From NCBI RefSeq assembly GCF_040545805.1, contig NZ_JBEPMO010000006.1:1-64000 (forward strand): a DNA stretch of 64,000 bases. Reading direction: 5' to 3'. Source of the DNA: Moheibacter stercoris (GTDB lineage: Bacteria > Bacteroidota > Bacteroidia > Flavobacteriales > Weeksellaceae). Of the stretch, positions 7,666-16,231 are shown piece by piece. Positions within the stretch are counted from its first letter, which is position 1; each line of letters begins with the position of its first letter. Position numbers and translations under genes: made by a program. Below the pieces are notes generated by a model that had not been told where the DNA came from, made no database searches, and saw nothing but the letters and a program-made list of their open reading frames with translations.

Positions 7666-8901
7666 ATGAAAAAATCAATTTTAACTACCACATTATTAAT
7701 GGCCGTTATTTGTTCGTATTCTCAAGTAGGAATTAACACAGAATCTCCGGCTGCTACATTAGATGTAAAAAAATTAGAAGAGTTCGATAAAACAATTCCA
7801 GAAGGAATTATAACACCTATTTTTACCGGAGAAGAATTAACGGAGAAAAACGGTGCCTATACTTCTGCTCAAATGGGTACAATTGTTTATGTTACCGCTC
7901 CTTTTGAGGCTTCTGTTCCAGCCAACGACAAAACAGAAGATGTCAAAACTCCAGGTTATTATTTCTTTAATGGAACGAAATGGCAAGCATTTGATCATAA
8001 TTCTTGGTCAACATCTGGAAATAAAGGAACAGATGCTGCTACTAACTTCATTGGAACCACAGACAACAATGCTTTGGTATTTAAAACCAACAATGTAGAA
8101 CGTATGACGTTAACCACGAATAATCGATTGGACTTCGCGACATCCAATGTTTTTTTAGGAGGTGCAAATAGCAGTTTTACGGGCTCAAATAACACAGCAG
8201 TAGGAAAAAATAGTGCTACTCATATTACCACCGGAATCAATAATACATTAATTGGACATAATGCAGGTGTTGCTATAACAGAAAATTTCAATCAGAAACA
8301 TTTAAGAAATCAATCCAATAATATTTTAATTGGAGTTAATACCGCTATTCCGGGTGAAGCTGAAGCAACTGGAAATAGTTTGAATATCGGAAATTTCATC
8401 ATTGGATTGAACCTAAACAATAACACCTATGGTATTTCTGATGTTCCGAAGGGACGAATTGGAATTGGTGTAAAATCCCCACAAGCCACCTTACATATTG
8501 GAGGAAATGTAAGAAACGAATTGGATCAAAGCCAAGAATCTCTTATTGTAGGTGGATTAAAAGCACAAGATGGAATTACGGAATTTGTGATGCCCATCGG
8601 TGTAAATAGAAATGGAGTAGTCCGACATGCCCCTAGTAATGTGATTTTTTTAACTGGAGCTGCTGGAGCTGTTTATACGAATGATAAATATTTGATTCAT
8701 GATTCTACATCAAATTATGCCTTAAACATGCCTGATCCTACAACTCATAAAGGAAGAGAAATTTACATCACAATTAGAAATACAGGTACAATTGATTTTA
8801 CGACCCATTCATTTATGGAAAACGATTTAGCATCACAAACAACTGGAACAGCTCTTTATGTTTCAAATGGAGAAAGATGGATCAAAATTTTCCAGTATTA
8901 A
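7666..8901 (+). CDS. Exported adhesin/tail-fibre-like protein
   Basis: 411 residues from ATG 7666. The reading frame is open further upstream to about 7546, but the signal peptide (MKKSILTTTLLMAVICSYSQ) and promoter fix this start. Right after cleavage comes VGINTESPAATLDV, a common opening of Flavobacteriia surface proteins. The middle has head-type repeats rich in Asn and Gly (NTAVGKNSATHITTG, NTLIGHNAG, NILIGVNTA, NFIIGLNLN), as in trimeric YadA-like heads and phage fibres. A beta-rich end follows. No T9SS sorting domain or lipobox was seen, so how it is held at the surface is unclear. Confidence 0.65.
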   Translation: MKKSILTTTLLMAVICSYSQVGINTESPAATLDVKKLEEFDKTIPEGIITPIFTGEELTEKNGAYTSAQMGTIVYVTAPFEASVPANDKTEDVKTPGYYFFNGTKWQAFDHNSWSTSGNKGTDAATNFIGTTDNNALVFKTNNVERMTLTTNNRLDFATSNVFLGGANSSFTGSNNTAVGKNSATHITTGINNTLIGHNAGVAITENFNQKHLRNQSNNILIGVNTAIPGEAEATGNSLNIGNFIIGLNLNNNTYGISDVPKGRIGIGVKSPQATLHIGGNVRNELDQSQESLIVGGLKAQDGITEFVMPIGVNRNGVVRHAPSNVIFLTGAAGAVYTNDKYLIHDSTSNYALNMPDPTTHKGREIYITIRNTGTIDFTTHSFMENDLASQTTGTALYVSNGERWIKIFQY

Positions 8902-8948
8902 AAATATAATCTTAACCCGATCTACCCTTGAACTAATTGATTTATTAA

Positions 8949-8982
8949 CCTATGCGATGAAAATTGCATAGGTTTTTTTTTT
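8949..8982 (+). terminator. Terminator of the adhesin-like gene
   Basis: 7-bp stem CCTATGC (8949-8955) / GCATAGG (8966-8972), followed by ten T. The T-run touches the stop codon of the convergent regulator gene. Confidence 0.85.
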
Positions 8983-10582
8983 ATTTCTTTAGCTGTAATT
9001 TTTCAATGAATGCTGAAGGAGATAAATTGGTTTCTTTCTTGAATATTTGCGTAAAACGACTATGAGAAGAAAATCCTGCTAATTCTGCTAGATGCGTAAT
9101 TTTGTATTTCAGAAGTTCTGGTTCATTATACATTCGTTTCGCTATGTATTCAATTCGTATGCGATTGATATAATCAGAATATCCTTCACCTCTATGTTTT
9201 TTCAAAACAAAAGATAAATATTTTGTATTGGTATTGAGATGCGCCGCTAAACTCGACAAGGAAAACTGATTGTCTGTAAACGCCTCTCCCTTTTCAAATT
9301 CTTCCAGATTATGAAGAATTTCTAACTCTTTTTCTTCAGAAATTCCAATTTCAATACAACCTGTCTTGTCCTTGGTCTTTATTTCCTTTTCAACTGGAAT
9401 GGAAACGAGTGGAATTTCTTTTGAATTTTGAAGCAATTCCAATTTTTCAATTAGTTTATTGAACGCCTTAGATTTTTGCTTCTTGTATCTTTTATACATG
9501 AAAAACACCCATAAAGCAAACAGCAAACAGACTATTGAAAAGCCAAGAAGAAAGAAAATGTTTTGGTTTTTCTTTTCAACTAACGCTTTTTTCTCTTCTT
9601 CGCTACTGAACTTTTCAAATTTAATTACTTGTTCAATGGCTTTTTTCGTACTATCACTAACTTGTTCACTTAATTCCAATAATTCCCTATTTAGGGTATT
9701 TTCCTTATTTAAATCACCAATACCACGTAAATAATCCGTTTGAATTTTTTTCAAAGTGACCGCATAACCACTCAAGTCATGTTTATCAATCAAATTTTCA
9801 CTTATTTCTAAATGACTAGAGGCTTTTTCAAATTCTTTTTTAAGATTAAATATATGCGCTAAATTAAGATTCCCAACAACCTGATAAACAACACTATTAT
9901 TGTATTTTTCCTTATTGAATTTCAATAATTCTCTAAAATATTTCTCTGCCTCATCATACTTTTTTTGGTCATGATAATAGCTACCCAAATTATTCAATAC
10001 ACGCATTTTAATCGAACCTGAAAAATCATGTTGTCGGAACAATTTATGCGCGTCCAATAAGAATTTTTCATACAATTCATGATTCTCTTTATTAATTGAA
10101 GCTAAATCAAGAAAATTATCTGCTTTGACACTATAATAAAAGTCATTTTGCTCTAAACTTTCTACTTCTTTGGAAATTTGATGAATGATTTCTTTTCTTT
10201 TTTCTTCCAATTGAAACTTTCGATACGCATCTTTCAAATGAAACATGGCCATTATTTTTTCTTCATGCAAACCTGACTTAGCGGCAAGATCATGAGCTTC
10301 TTGAATTACTTCAATGGCTTTGGCTTCTTGTGTGGTATGGATGTAGGCAGTTGCTAAAATAAGATCTGCGTATACTACATCTCGATTATTTTTGGCAGCG
10401 GATTTAAGAGAATCAGCATATACAACCATTTCCTGTGCAGATCGAGATGGATCTTGCAGAATTTGGGAATAGATTTTTTTGTAATCTGATTCGGAATTTT
10501 CCTCTTGAGAAAACACCTGAATTGTTCCCATAAAAAGAACTATCAAGCAGATTTTTAAGCAGTAATAATAGTTTGATTCCAA
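8981..10582 (-). CDS. Membrane-bound TPR / AraC-type transcriptional regulator
   Basis: 533 residues in a one-component design. An N-terminal signal/anchor (KICLIVLFMGTIQVFS) is followed by about 310 residues of TPR-like helices on the periplasmic side, one transmembrane helix (about 337-357, FFLLGFSIVCLLFALWVFFM), a basic stretch (YKRYKKQKSK), and a C-terminal AraC-type double helix-turn-helix (about 435-530) with the signature GFSSHSRFTQIFKKE. Family knowledge: such proteins bind DNA from the membrane in response to an envelope cue. The start is a TTG at 10582: a stop lies three codons upstream, and the next ATG would cut the signal segment. The target is unknown. Confidence 0.85.
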   Translation of the reverse strand: MESNYYYCLKICLIVLFMGTIQVFSQEENSESDYKKIYSQILQDPSRSAQEMVVYADSLKSAAKNNRDVVYADLILATAYIHTTQEAKAIEVIQEAHDLAAKSGLHEEKIMAMFHLKDAYRKFQLEEKRKEIIHQISKEVESLEQNDFYYSVKADNFLDLASINKENHELYEKFLLDAHKLFRQHDFSGSIKMRVLNNLGSYYHDQKKYDEAEKYFRELLKFNKEKYNNSVVYQVVGNLNLAHIFNLKKEFEKASSHLEISENLIDKHDLSGYAVTLKKIQTDYLRGIGDLNKENTLNRELLELSEQVSDSTKKAIEQVIKFEKFSSEEEKKALVEKKNQNIFFLLGFSIVCLLFALWVFFMYKRYKKQKSKAFNKLIEKLELLQNSKEIPLVSIPVEKEIKTKDKTGCIEIGISEEKELEILHNLEEFEKGEAFTDNQFSLSSLAAHLNTNTKYLSFVLKKHRGEGYSDYINRIRIEYIAKRMYNEPELLKYKITHLAELAGFSSHSRFTQIFKKETNLSPSAFIEKLQLKK

Positions 10583-10607
10583 TGAATTTTATTCTAAAAG
10601 TTAGGTG

Positions 10608-10636
10608 AACGAACTCATCATCATTGATAGTTCGTT
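10608..10636. promoter_or_regulatory. Inverted repeat AACGAACT-N13-AGTTCGTT
   Basis: Perfect 8-bp arms (10608-10615 and 10629-10636) between the glmM stop and the AraC-type regulator start. No U-tract follows on either strand, so an operator for the regulator fits better than a terminator. That role is inferred. Confidence 0.45.
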
Positions 10637-10690
10637 GATTTTAAAACTTTTAGGCGTTGTTAGGTTAGAGAGAGAGTTGAATTTTAAAGG

Positions 10691-12073
10691 TTAACTTAAG
10701 CTTTTCAATTCCTCAATAAATCGATCGGCCAAAGCGTCGGCTTGATCTTGCGTTGGCGCTTCTGTATATATTCGGATGATAGGTTCCGTATTGGATTTAC
10801 GCAAATGAACCCATTGCGTAGGAAAGTCAATTTTCACACCATCAACGGTAGAAATTTCTTCTGATTGATATTTTTCTTCGACTTTCTTCAAAATCGCATC
10901 AACATCGATTCCAGCTTGTAAATCAATTTTCTTTTTCCCCATGAAATAAGGCGGATAAGATGCACGCAATTCACTTAGTTTCATATCCTTTTCAGCCAAA
11001 TAACTTAAAAACAAAGCAATCCCCACCAAGGAATCACGACCATAATGCAATTCTGGATAGATGATTCCACCGTTCCCTTCTCCTCCGATTTTTGCACCTA
11101 TTTCCTTCATCCTCTCCACGACATTTACTTCACCAACTGCAGAAGCAGCATAAGTTTGACCATGTTTTTGCGCTATATCTCGTAAAGCACGAGAAGACGA
11201 TAAATTGGAAACGGTAGGTGAGGCCGTTTTTCCTAAAACATAATCAGCGACGGCAACCAAGGTATATTCTTCCCCAAACATTTCACCATCTTCCGAAATC
11301 AAAGCCAAACGGTCTACGTCTGGATCAACCACAATCCCCAAATCAGCAGATTCTTCCACTACTTTTTGCGAAATATCAGTCAAATGTTCTTTCAAAGGTT
11401 CTGGATTATGCGGGAAATGTCCATTGGGTTCGCAGTACATTTTCACATAATCTACACCCAATTTGTCCAACAATGGCGGAATAGCAATTCCTCCAGTAGA
11501 ATTCACAGCATCAATGACAACTTTGAATTTTTTCGCAGCAATAGCCTCAGCATTTACCAAAGGCAATGCTAAAATTTGGTCAATATGCAATTCTATGGCT
11601 TTATCGAAATTTTCGTAAGTACCTAAATCATCTACATCGGCAAATTCAAAGGCATCTTTTTCAGCAATCTCCAAAATTCGTTCACCATCTTTACCAGAAA
11701 CAAATTCGCCTTTTGCATTCAATAATTTAAGTGCATTCCACTGTTTTGGATTATGACTTGCGGTTAAAATAATTCCACCGTCAGCTTTAAAATACGGAAC
11801 CATAACCTCAACAGTAGGTGTCGTTGAAAGACCTAAATCAATGACGTCAATGCCTAAACCTTGTAAGGTAGAACTCACCAAATCTGAAATCATTTTCCCA
11901 GAAATCCTTGCATCTCTTCCAATCACAACTTTGCAATTGGATTTTCCTAAATTTTCTTTTAACCAAGTTCCATAGGCAGCAGAAAATTTCACAGCATCGA
12001 TTGGAGTTAAATTCTCATTAATAACTCCTCCAATGGTTCCACGAATTCCCGAAATTGATTTGATAAGTGCCAT
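10691..12073 (-). CDS. glmM: Phosphoglucosamine mutase
   Basis: 460 residues, alpha-D-phosphohexomutase family. It interconverts glucosamine-6-P and glucosamine-1-P for UDP-GlcNAc (cell wall and LPS) synthesis. Motifs seen are the phosphoserine loop TASHNP (Ser106), the metal loop DPDVDR (250-255), the sugar loop GEGNGG near 331 and the phosphate loop SNTEP near 435. The length and the ISGIRGT N-terminus fit GlmM of Bacteroidota; phosphomannomutase activity cannot be excluded. A good promoter lies 20 nt upstream. Confidence 0.9.
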   Translation of the reverse strand: MALIKSISGIRGTIGGVINENLTPIDAVKFSAAYGTWLKENLGKSNCKVVIGRDARISGKMISDLVSSTLQGLGIDVIDLGLSTTPTVEVMVPYFKADGGIILTASHNPKQWNALKLLNAKGEFVSGKDGERILEIAEKDAFEFADVDDLGTYENFDKAIELHIDQILALPLVNAEAIAAKKFKVVIDAVNSTGGIAIPPLLDKLGVDYVKMYCEPNGHFPHNPEPLKEHLTDISQKVVEESADLGIVVDPDVDRLALISEDGEMFGEEYTLVAVADYVLGKTASPTVSNLSSSRALRDIAQKHGQTYAASAVGEVNVVERMKEIGAKIGGEGNGGIIYPELHYGRDSLVGIALFLSYLAEKDMKLSELRASYPPYFMGKKKIDLQAGIDVDAILKKVEEKYQSEEISTVDGVKIDFPTQWVHLRKSNTEPIIRIYTEAPTQDQADALADRFIEELKSLS

Positions 12074-12093
12074 AAATACGTTTTTTCTTAGAA

Positions 12094-12101
12094 CAAAAGT
12101 A
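12094..12101 (-). promoter_or_regulatory. -7 promoter box TACTTTTG for glmM
   Basis: Perfect TAnnTTTG on the minus strand, 20 nt upstream of the glmM ATG. Confidence 0.65.
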
Positions 12102-12169
12102 AAAGAATTTAGGAAATGAGAGCGGATATTATTTCTTTTAAAAATTGGGTAAATACTGATAAAAATCAG

Positions 12170-12177
12170 TAACTTTG
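12170..12177 (+). promoter_or_regulatory. -7 promoter box TAACTTTG
   Basis: Perfect TAnnTTTG with a TTG 22 bp upstream (12145-12147). It lies 25 nt before the start of the GlsB-like gene. Confidence 0.7.
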
Positions 12178-12202
12178 ATATAAATCAAAATCTTTAAAAT
12201 TT

Positions 12203-12502
12203 ATGGAAACAATGTCTGCACTAATTTTCGGAGGATTATTAAACTGGATTTCATGGGCCATTTTCGGTATCATAGCTGGCGCTTTAGCGAAATGGATTAT
12301 GCCTGGAAAAGATCCGGGAGGTTTCTTCGTCACCATGTTAATCGGAATTGGGGGAGCAATTTTAGGTGGATGGTTAAGTAGTTTAATTTTTGACTACAAT
12401 CCTTCTGCTGACAATTGGTCATTTACAGGCTTTATCTCTGCAATAGTCGGAGCTTTGGTCATTCTATTTATTTGGAAAAAAGTTGCGGGTTCTGCTTCTT
12501 AA
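12203..12502 (+). CDS. GlsB/YeaQ/YmgE family membrane protein
   Basis: 99 residues with three hydrophobic segments and the family's glycine-rich pattern: IIAGALAKWIMPGKDPGG, then GIGGAILGGWL, then a last helix (ISAIVGALVILFIW). These small inner-membrane proteins are linked to general stress responses in other bacteria, with no known enzymatic role. It is a single gene with its own promoter and a strong bidirectional terminator. ATG 12203 is used; an in-frame ATG at 12212 would give MSALIF. Confidence 0.9.
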   Translation: METMSALIFGGLLNWISWAIFGIIAGALAKWIMPGKDPGGFFVTMLIGIGGAILGGWLSSLIFDYNPSADNWSFTGFISAIVGALVILFIWKKVAGSAS

Positions 12503-12525
12503 AAACTCTATTGAAATAAATAAAA

Positions 12526-12547
12526 AAGCCAATCGAAAGATTGGCTT
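12526..12547. terminator. Bidirectional terminator
   Basis: Perfect 9-bp stem AAGCCAATC (12526-12534) / GATTGGCTT (12539-12547) with a GAAA tetraloop. It has a T-rich tail on the plus strand and TTTTTT on the minus strand, and serves the GlsB-like gene and the convergent lpdA. Confidence 0.9.
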
Positions 12548-12571
12548 ATCTTTTATCGTTATGTTTTCTTT

Positions 12572-13972
12572 TTACATATGAATAGCTCTTTTACCCGTTG
12601 CATCCAAAGCAGCTTCTTTGATTGCTTCCGCAAACGTTGGATGGGCATGGCTCATTCTAGAGATATCTTCAGCAGAAGCTCTATATTCCAATGCTACAAC
12701 AGCCTCAGCAATTAAGTCTGCTGCACGAGCACCGATCATATGGATTCCTAAAACTTCATCAGTTGTTTCATCTGCTAAAATCTTTACGAATCCATCTAAA
12801 TCCATACTAGCTCTTGCTCTACCCAAAGCTCTGAATGGGAAACTTCCCACTTTGTATTTTACACCAGCTTCTTTTAATTGTTCTTCTGTTTTACCAACTC
12901 CTGCAACTTCAGGCCAAGTATACACAACACCTGGAATCAAATCATAATTGATATGTGGTTTTTGTCCGACCAATTGTTCCGCAACCAAAACCCCTTCTTC
13001 TTCCGCTTTATGCGCCAACATAGCGCCCGCAACAACGTCACCAATTGCATAAATATTGGCAACATTGGTTTGAAGATGTCCATTGGTTTTGATTCTTCCT
13101 CTTTCGTCCGTTTCAACTCCAACATTTTCCAAACCAAGTGACCCCGTATAAGGACTTCTACCAACAGAAACCAAAACATAATCTCCATCAAAAGTCAAAG
13201 AATCTCCATTTTTACCTTCTGCTTTAACCGTTACGGAATCACCATTATTGGTAACTTCTGTTACTTTGGTAGAAGTATGGAATTTCATTCCTTGCTTTTT
13301 CAAAACTTTCAACAATTCTTTTGACAAAGCACCATCCATTCCTGGGATGATTCGATCCATGAATTCTACTACGGTAACTTCCGAACCTAAACGCAAATAA
13401 ACAGAACCCAATTCCAATCCAATTACTCCACCTCCAATTACAACCAAATGTTTTGGAACTTCTGAAAGCTCTAAGGCTTCAGTAGAAGTAATGATACGTT
13501 TTTGATCGGTTTTTGCAAATGGCAATTCTGTAGAAGAAGAACCTGTTGCAATGATGGTATTTTTGGTTTCGATTTCTTCGTTAGAACCGTCATTTTTGGC
13601 AATTGAAATATGAGTTGCATCTTTAAAAGAACCAACTCCATAGTATACATCAATTTTGTTTTTGCTCATTAAGAACTCAATTCCTTTGACAGTTTGATCA
13701 ATCACTTCACGTTTACGTTGAATCATTTGACCAAAATTAACTTTTGGTTTTTCGATATCAATTCCATGAGTAGCGAAATTATGTACCGCATTGTGGTAGT
13801 GTTCAGAAGAGTCCAACAAAGCTTTAGAAGGTATACATCCTACATTTAAACAAGTTCCTCCTAAACTGTTTTTCTCAATAATGGCTGTTTTTAACCCCAA
13901 TTGAGCACAACGAATTGCAGCAACATATCCTCCAGGACCTGAGCCGATTACGGTAACATCGTATTGATTCAT
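12572..13972 (-). CDS. lpdA: Dihydrolipoyl dehydrogenase (E3)
   Basis: 466 residues. This FAD enzyme reoxidises the dihydrolipoyl groups of 2-oxoacid dehydrogenases and the glycine cleavage system, passing electrons to NAD. Seen: FAD-binding GSGPGG (10-15), redox pair C41/C46 in GGTCLNVGCIPSK, NAD-binding GGGVIGLELGS near 180, FAD-binding YAIGDV, and the catalytic HAHPTFAE near 442-449. It could serve the gcvP glycine cleavage enzyme at 52.6-55.5 kb as well as pyruvate and oxoglutarate dehydrogenases. Confidence 0.96.
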   Translation of the reverse strand: MNQYDVTVIGSGPGGYVAAIRCAQLGLKTAIIEKNSLGGTCLNVGCIPSKALLDSSEHYHNAVHNFATHGIDIEKPKVNFGQMIQRKREVIDQTVKGIEFLMSKNKIDVYYGVGSFKDATHISIAKNDGSNEEIETKNTIIATGSSSTELPFAKTDQKRIITSTEALELSEVPKHLVVIGGGVIGLELGSVYLRLGSEVTVVEFMDRIIPGMDGALSKELLKVLKKQGMKFHTSTKVTEVTNNGDSVTVKAEGKNGDSLTFDGDYVLVSVGRSPYTGSLGLENVGVETDERGRIKTNGHLQTNVANIYAIGDVVAGAMLAHKAEEEGVLVAEQLVGQKPHINYDLIPGVVYTWPEVAGVGKTEEQLKEAGVKYKVGSFPFRALGRARASMDLDGFVKILADETTDEVLGIHMIGARAADLIAEAVVALEYRASAEDISRMSHAHPTFAEAIKEAALDATGKRAIHM

Positions 13973-14112
13973 AATGAAATGTTTATATATTTTGATTGAA
14001 GCTGTAAAATTAATGATTAAATCTGAGTTAATTCAAGTACAAATCCAAAATATTCAAATACTAAAGCAACCTTTTGTACGTTTATACATCATAGAAGTAA
14101 AAATCCTCAAAA

Positions 14113-14814
14113 ATGAAAAAATATTATAAATCTTTGAACTTAATTATTGCCGTAGTTTTTTCTGGAACTTTAGCGGTTTCTTGTTTGGATACGGATGATC
14201 AACCCAATCAAAATCAAAATCCAAGAGGAAGTGTTGCTTTTGCAAATTTCTCTCCCGGAACCTCTAATTTAAAATTTCATTCAGGTGGTGAACCCATTTT
14301 TAACAATTCTGTAAACTATGGACAATACTATAATACCTTATGGAATGGAGAAGTTGGAATCAGACAAATCACGGTAAACTCAGGGTCAACTCCTTTAGAC
14401 ACCTTAAACTTAACTATTGGTATGGACCGATTTTATTCGGTTTTCGCTGTGAACACTCCCAATCAAACAGAATTGGTTTCCTTTGAAGAAAACTTTATTG
14501 TTCCAGGATCTGGAAAAGCGGCGATTCATTTTTACCAACTTTCATCAGATGCTCCTAATTTAAAAGTTGCGATTGCAGGAGAAACCGCAAATTTAGGAAC
14601 CTATTTATTTAAGCAATCTTCCAATTACATGGAAGTCAATGAAGTATTAAACAAACGCATGTTTTTAATTGATAATTCAACCAGTGATACTTTGCTTTCC
14701 AAATTTGTCACATTTAACAATGGAAAAGTATATTCGGTTGTAGCAAAAGGTTTAGTCAATACCAATGATAATACCCAAAAATTGGATATTCAAATCATTC
14801 CATATAATTTATAA
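14113..14814 (+). CDS. DUF4397 domain lipoprotein
   Basis: 233 residues. A lipoprotein signal peptide ends at a lipobox (LAVSC, Cys about 23), followed by Asp and Asn/Gln-rich residues. The mature part shows the DUF4397 pattern: RGSVAFANFSPGTSNLKF, then a Y-Y-x-L-W-x-G-x-x-x-I strand, a Y-S-V-F-A-V-N core, and a second H-F-Y-Q-L-S-S-D-A-P-N-L-K-V unit. These are surface or periplasmic beta-sandwich proteins of unknown role. A weak box TACGTTTA lies at 14077-14084. Single gene with its own terminator. Confidence 0.8.
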   Translation: MKKYYKSLNLIIAVVFSGTLAVSCLDTDDQPNQNQNPRGSVAFANFSPGTSNLKFHSGGEPIFNNSVNYGQYYNTLWNGEVGIRQITVNSGSTPLDTLNLTIGMDRFYSVFAVNTPNQTELVSFEENFIVPGSGKAAIHFYQLSSDAPNLKVAIAGETANLGTYLFKQSSNYMEVNEVLNKRMFLIDNSTSDTLLSKFVTFNNGKVYSVVAKGLVNTNDNTQKLDIQIIPYNL

Positions 14815-14831
14815 ACTTGTATTTACAAAAG

Positions 14832-14869
14832 AAAATCCCTGCAAGTCTGACTTGCAAGGATTTTTTTTT
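14832..14869 (+). terminator. Terminator of the DUF4397 gene
   Basis: AAAATCC-ct-GCAAG pairs with CTTGC-aa-GGATTTT (14832-14864, one symmetric internal loop), followed by a T-run. Confidence 0.8.
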
Positions 14870-14886
14870 ATTGAATCAGATTAGAT

Positions 14887-16146
14887 TTAGTATTGAACAT
14901 AGTCAACATCCATCTCATCTGCTGCTTTTTTATAATAACCTGAATCCAATTTCTCGCGAATGGAATCAAAAGCGTTTAATGTAAACTCAATATCTTCATC
15001 GGTATGCGCCGCTGTAGGGATAATTCTGAAGATGATGGTTCCTTTTGGAATAACCGGATAAACCACAACTGAAACAAACACACCATGATTCTCACGTAAA
15101 TCTTTGGCCATGATCGTCGCCTCAATTGGACTTCCTTGTAGGATAATTGGTGTTACAGGCGTATTGGTTAATCCTAAATTGAAGTTTCTCGCGCGTAAAC
15201 CTGCTTGAATTTTCGTTACATTTTCCCATAATTTATCTTTCAATTCGGGTTTTGTACGCAATAATTCTAAACGCTTCAATCCACCAATTGTCATAGGCAT
15301 ACACAAAGATTTTGCAAAGATTTGTGAACGCAAATTGTATTGTAAGTAACGAATTACCTCTTTATCACCAGCGAAAAATCCACCAAAACCTGCCATCGAT
15401 TTTGCGAAAGTTGAGAAATACACATCGATTTGATCTTGACAACCTTGCTCCTCACCTGCTCCAGCACCAGTTTTACCCAAAGTTCCGAAACCGTGCGCAT
15501 CGTCAACCAACAAACGGAAATTGAATTCTGATTTCAAATCACAGATTTCTTTCAATTTCCCTTGTTCTGCCATCATACCAAATACACCTTCGGTAATCAC
15601 CAAGATTCCACCTCCCGTTTGTTCGGTAATTTTGGTTGCTCTCGCTAAATTTTTACGCAAACTATCGATATCGTTATGTAAATAGGTAAATCTTTTTCCG
15701 AAATGCAAACGAACTCCGTCTACAATACAAGCATGACATTCTTGGTCATATACAATGACGTCATTTTTGGAAACCAAGGCATCAATCGCAGACACCATAC
15801 CTGGATATCCGAAATTTAACAAATAAGCTGATTCTTTGCCAACAAATTCCGCCAATTCACTCTCCAATTGTTGGTGATACTTGGTTTGACCTGTCATAGC
15901 ACGAGCTCCCATTGGAGCAGCCATACCATATTTCGCTGCAGCATCTGCATCTGCTTTTCTTACTTCTGGGTGATTGGCTAAACCTAAATAGTTATTCAAA
16001 CTCCAAACGACAACATCTTTTCCTTTGAATTTCATTCTAGGTCCCATTTCTCCTTCTAATTCAGGAAAAATAAAATATCCTTCGCCATAATCTGCGAATT
16101 GACCAAGAGGTCCAGGGTTCTTTTTAATTCTTTCAAAAATATCCAT
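14887..16146 (-). CDS. Alpha-oxoamine synthase (serine palmitoyltransferase / cysteate acyltransferase type)
   Basis: 419 residues, PLP-dependent fold type I. It condenses an amino acid with a fatty acyl thioester and loses CO2. Seen: NNYLG near 51-55, substrate loop GARAMTGQT near 80-88, DDAHGFG (215-221) and the PLP lysine in FSTFAKS (K249). Family knowledge: Bacteroidota homologues make sphingolipid bases (from serine) or capnine/sulfonolipids (from cysteate), and many are misnamed 2-amino-3-ketobutyrate CoA ligase. The cysteine-synthase-like gene directly upstream on the same strand favours the cysteate route. A hairpin lies between the two genes, so they may be separate transcripts. The family is certain; the substrate is inferred. 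Confidence 0.88.
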   Translation of the reverse strand: MDIFERIKKNPGPLGQFADYGEGYFIFPELEGEMGPRMKFKGKDVVVWSLNNYLGLANHPEVRKADADAAAKYGMAAPMGARAMTGQTKYHQQLESELAEFVGKESAYLLNFGYPGMVSAIDALVSKNDVIVYDQECHACIVDGVRLHFGKRFTYLHNDIDSLRKNLARATKITEQTGGGILVITEGVFGMMAEQGKLKEICDLKSEFNFRLLVDDAHGFGTLGKTGAGAGEEQGCQDQIDVYFSTFAKSMAGFGGFFAGDKEVIRYLQYNLRSQIFAKSLCMPMTIGGLKRLELLRTKPELKDKLWENVTKIQAGLRARNFNLGLTNTPVTPIILQGSPIEATIMAKDLRENHGVFVSVVVYPVIPKGTIIFRIIPTAAHTDEDIEFTLNAFDSIREKLDSGYYKKAADEMDVDYVQY

Positions 16147-16178
16147 TAGATCAGTATTTTGCTTAATTTATGAAATGT

Positions 16179-16207
16179 AAAATGCTCCACAGAAATGGGA
16201 GCATTTT
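16179..16207. terminator. Hairpin between the PLP-enzyme genes
   Basis: AAAATGCTCC (16179-16188) / GGAGCATTTT (16198-16207), T-rich on both sides. On the minus strand it follows the cysteine-synthase-like gene. Confidence 0.75.
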
Positions 16208-16231
16208 TTATTATCTGGTTATAATATTTGA

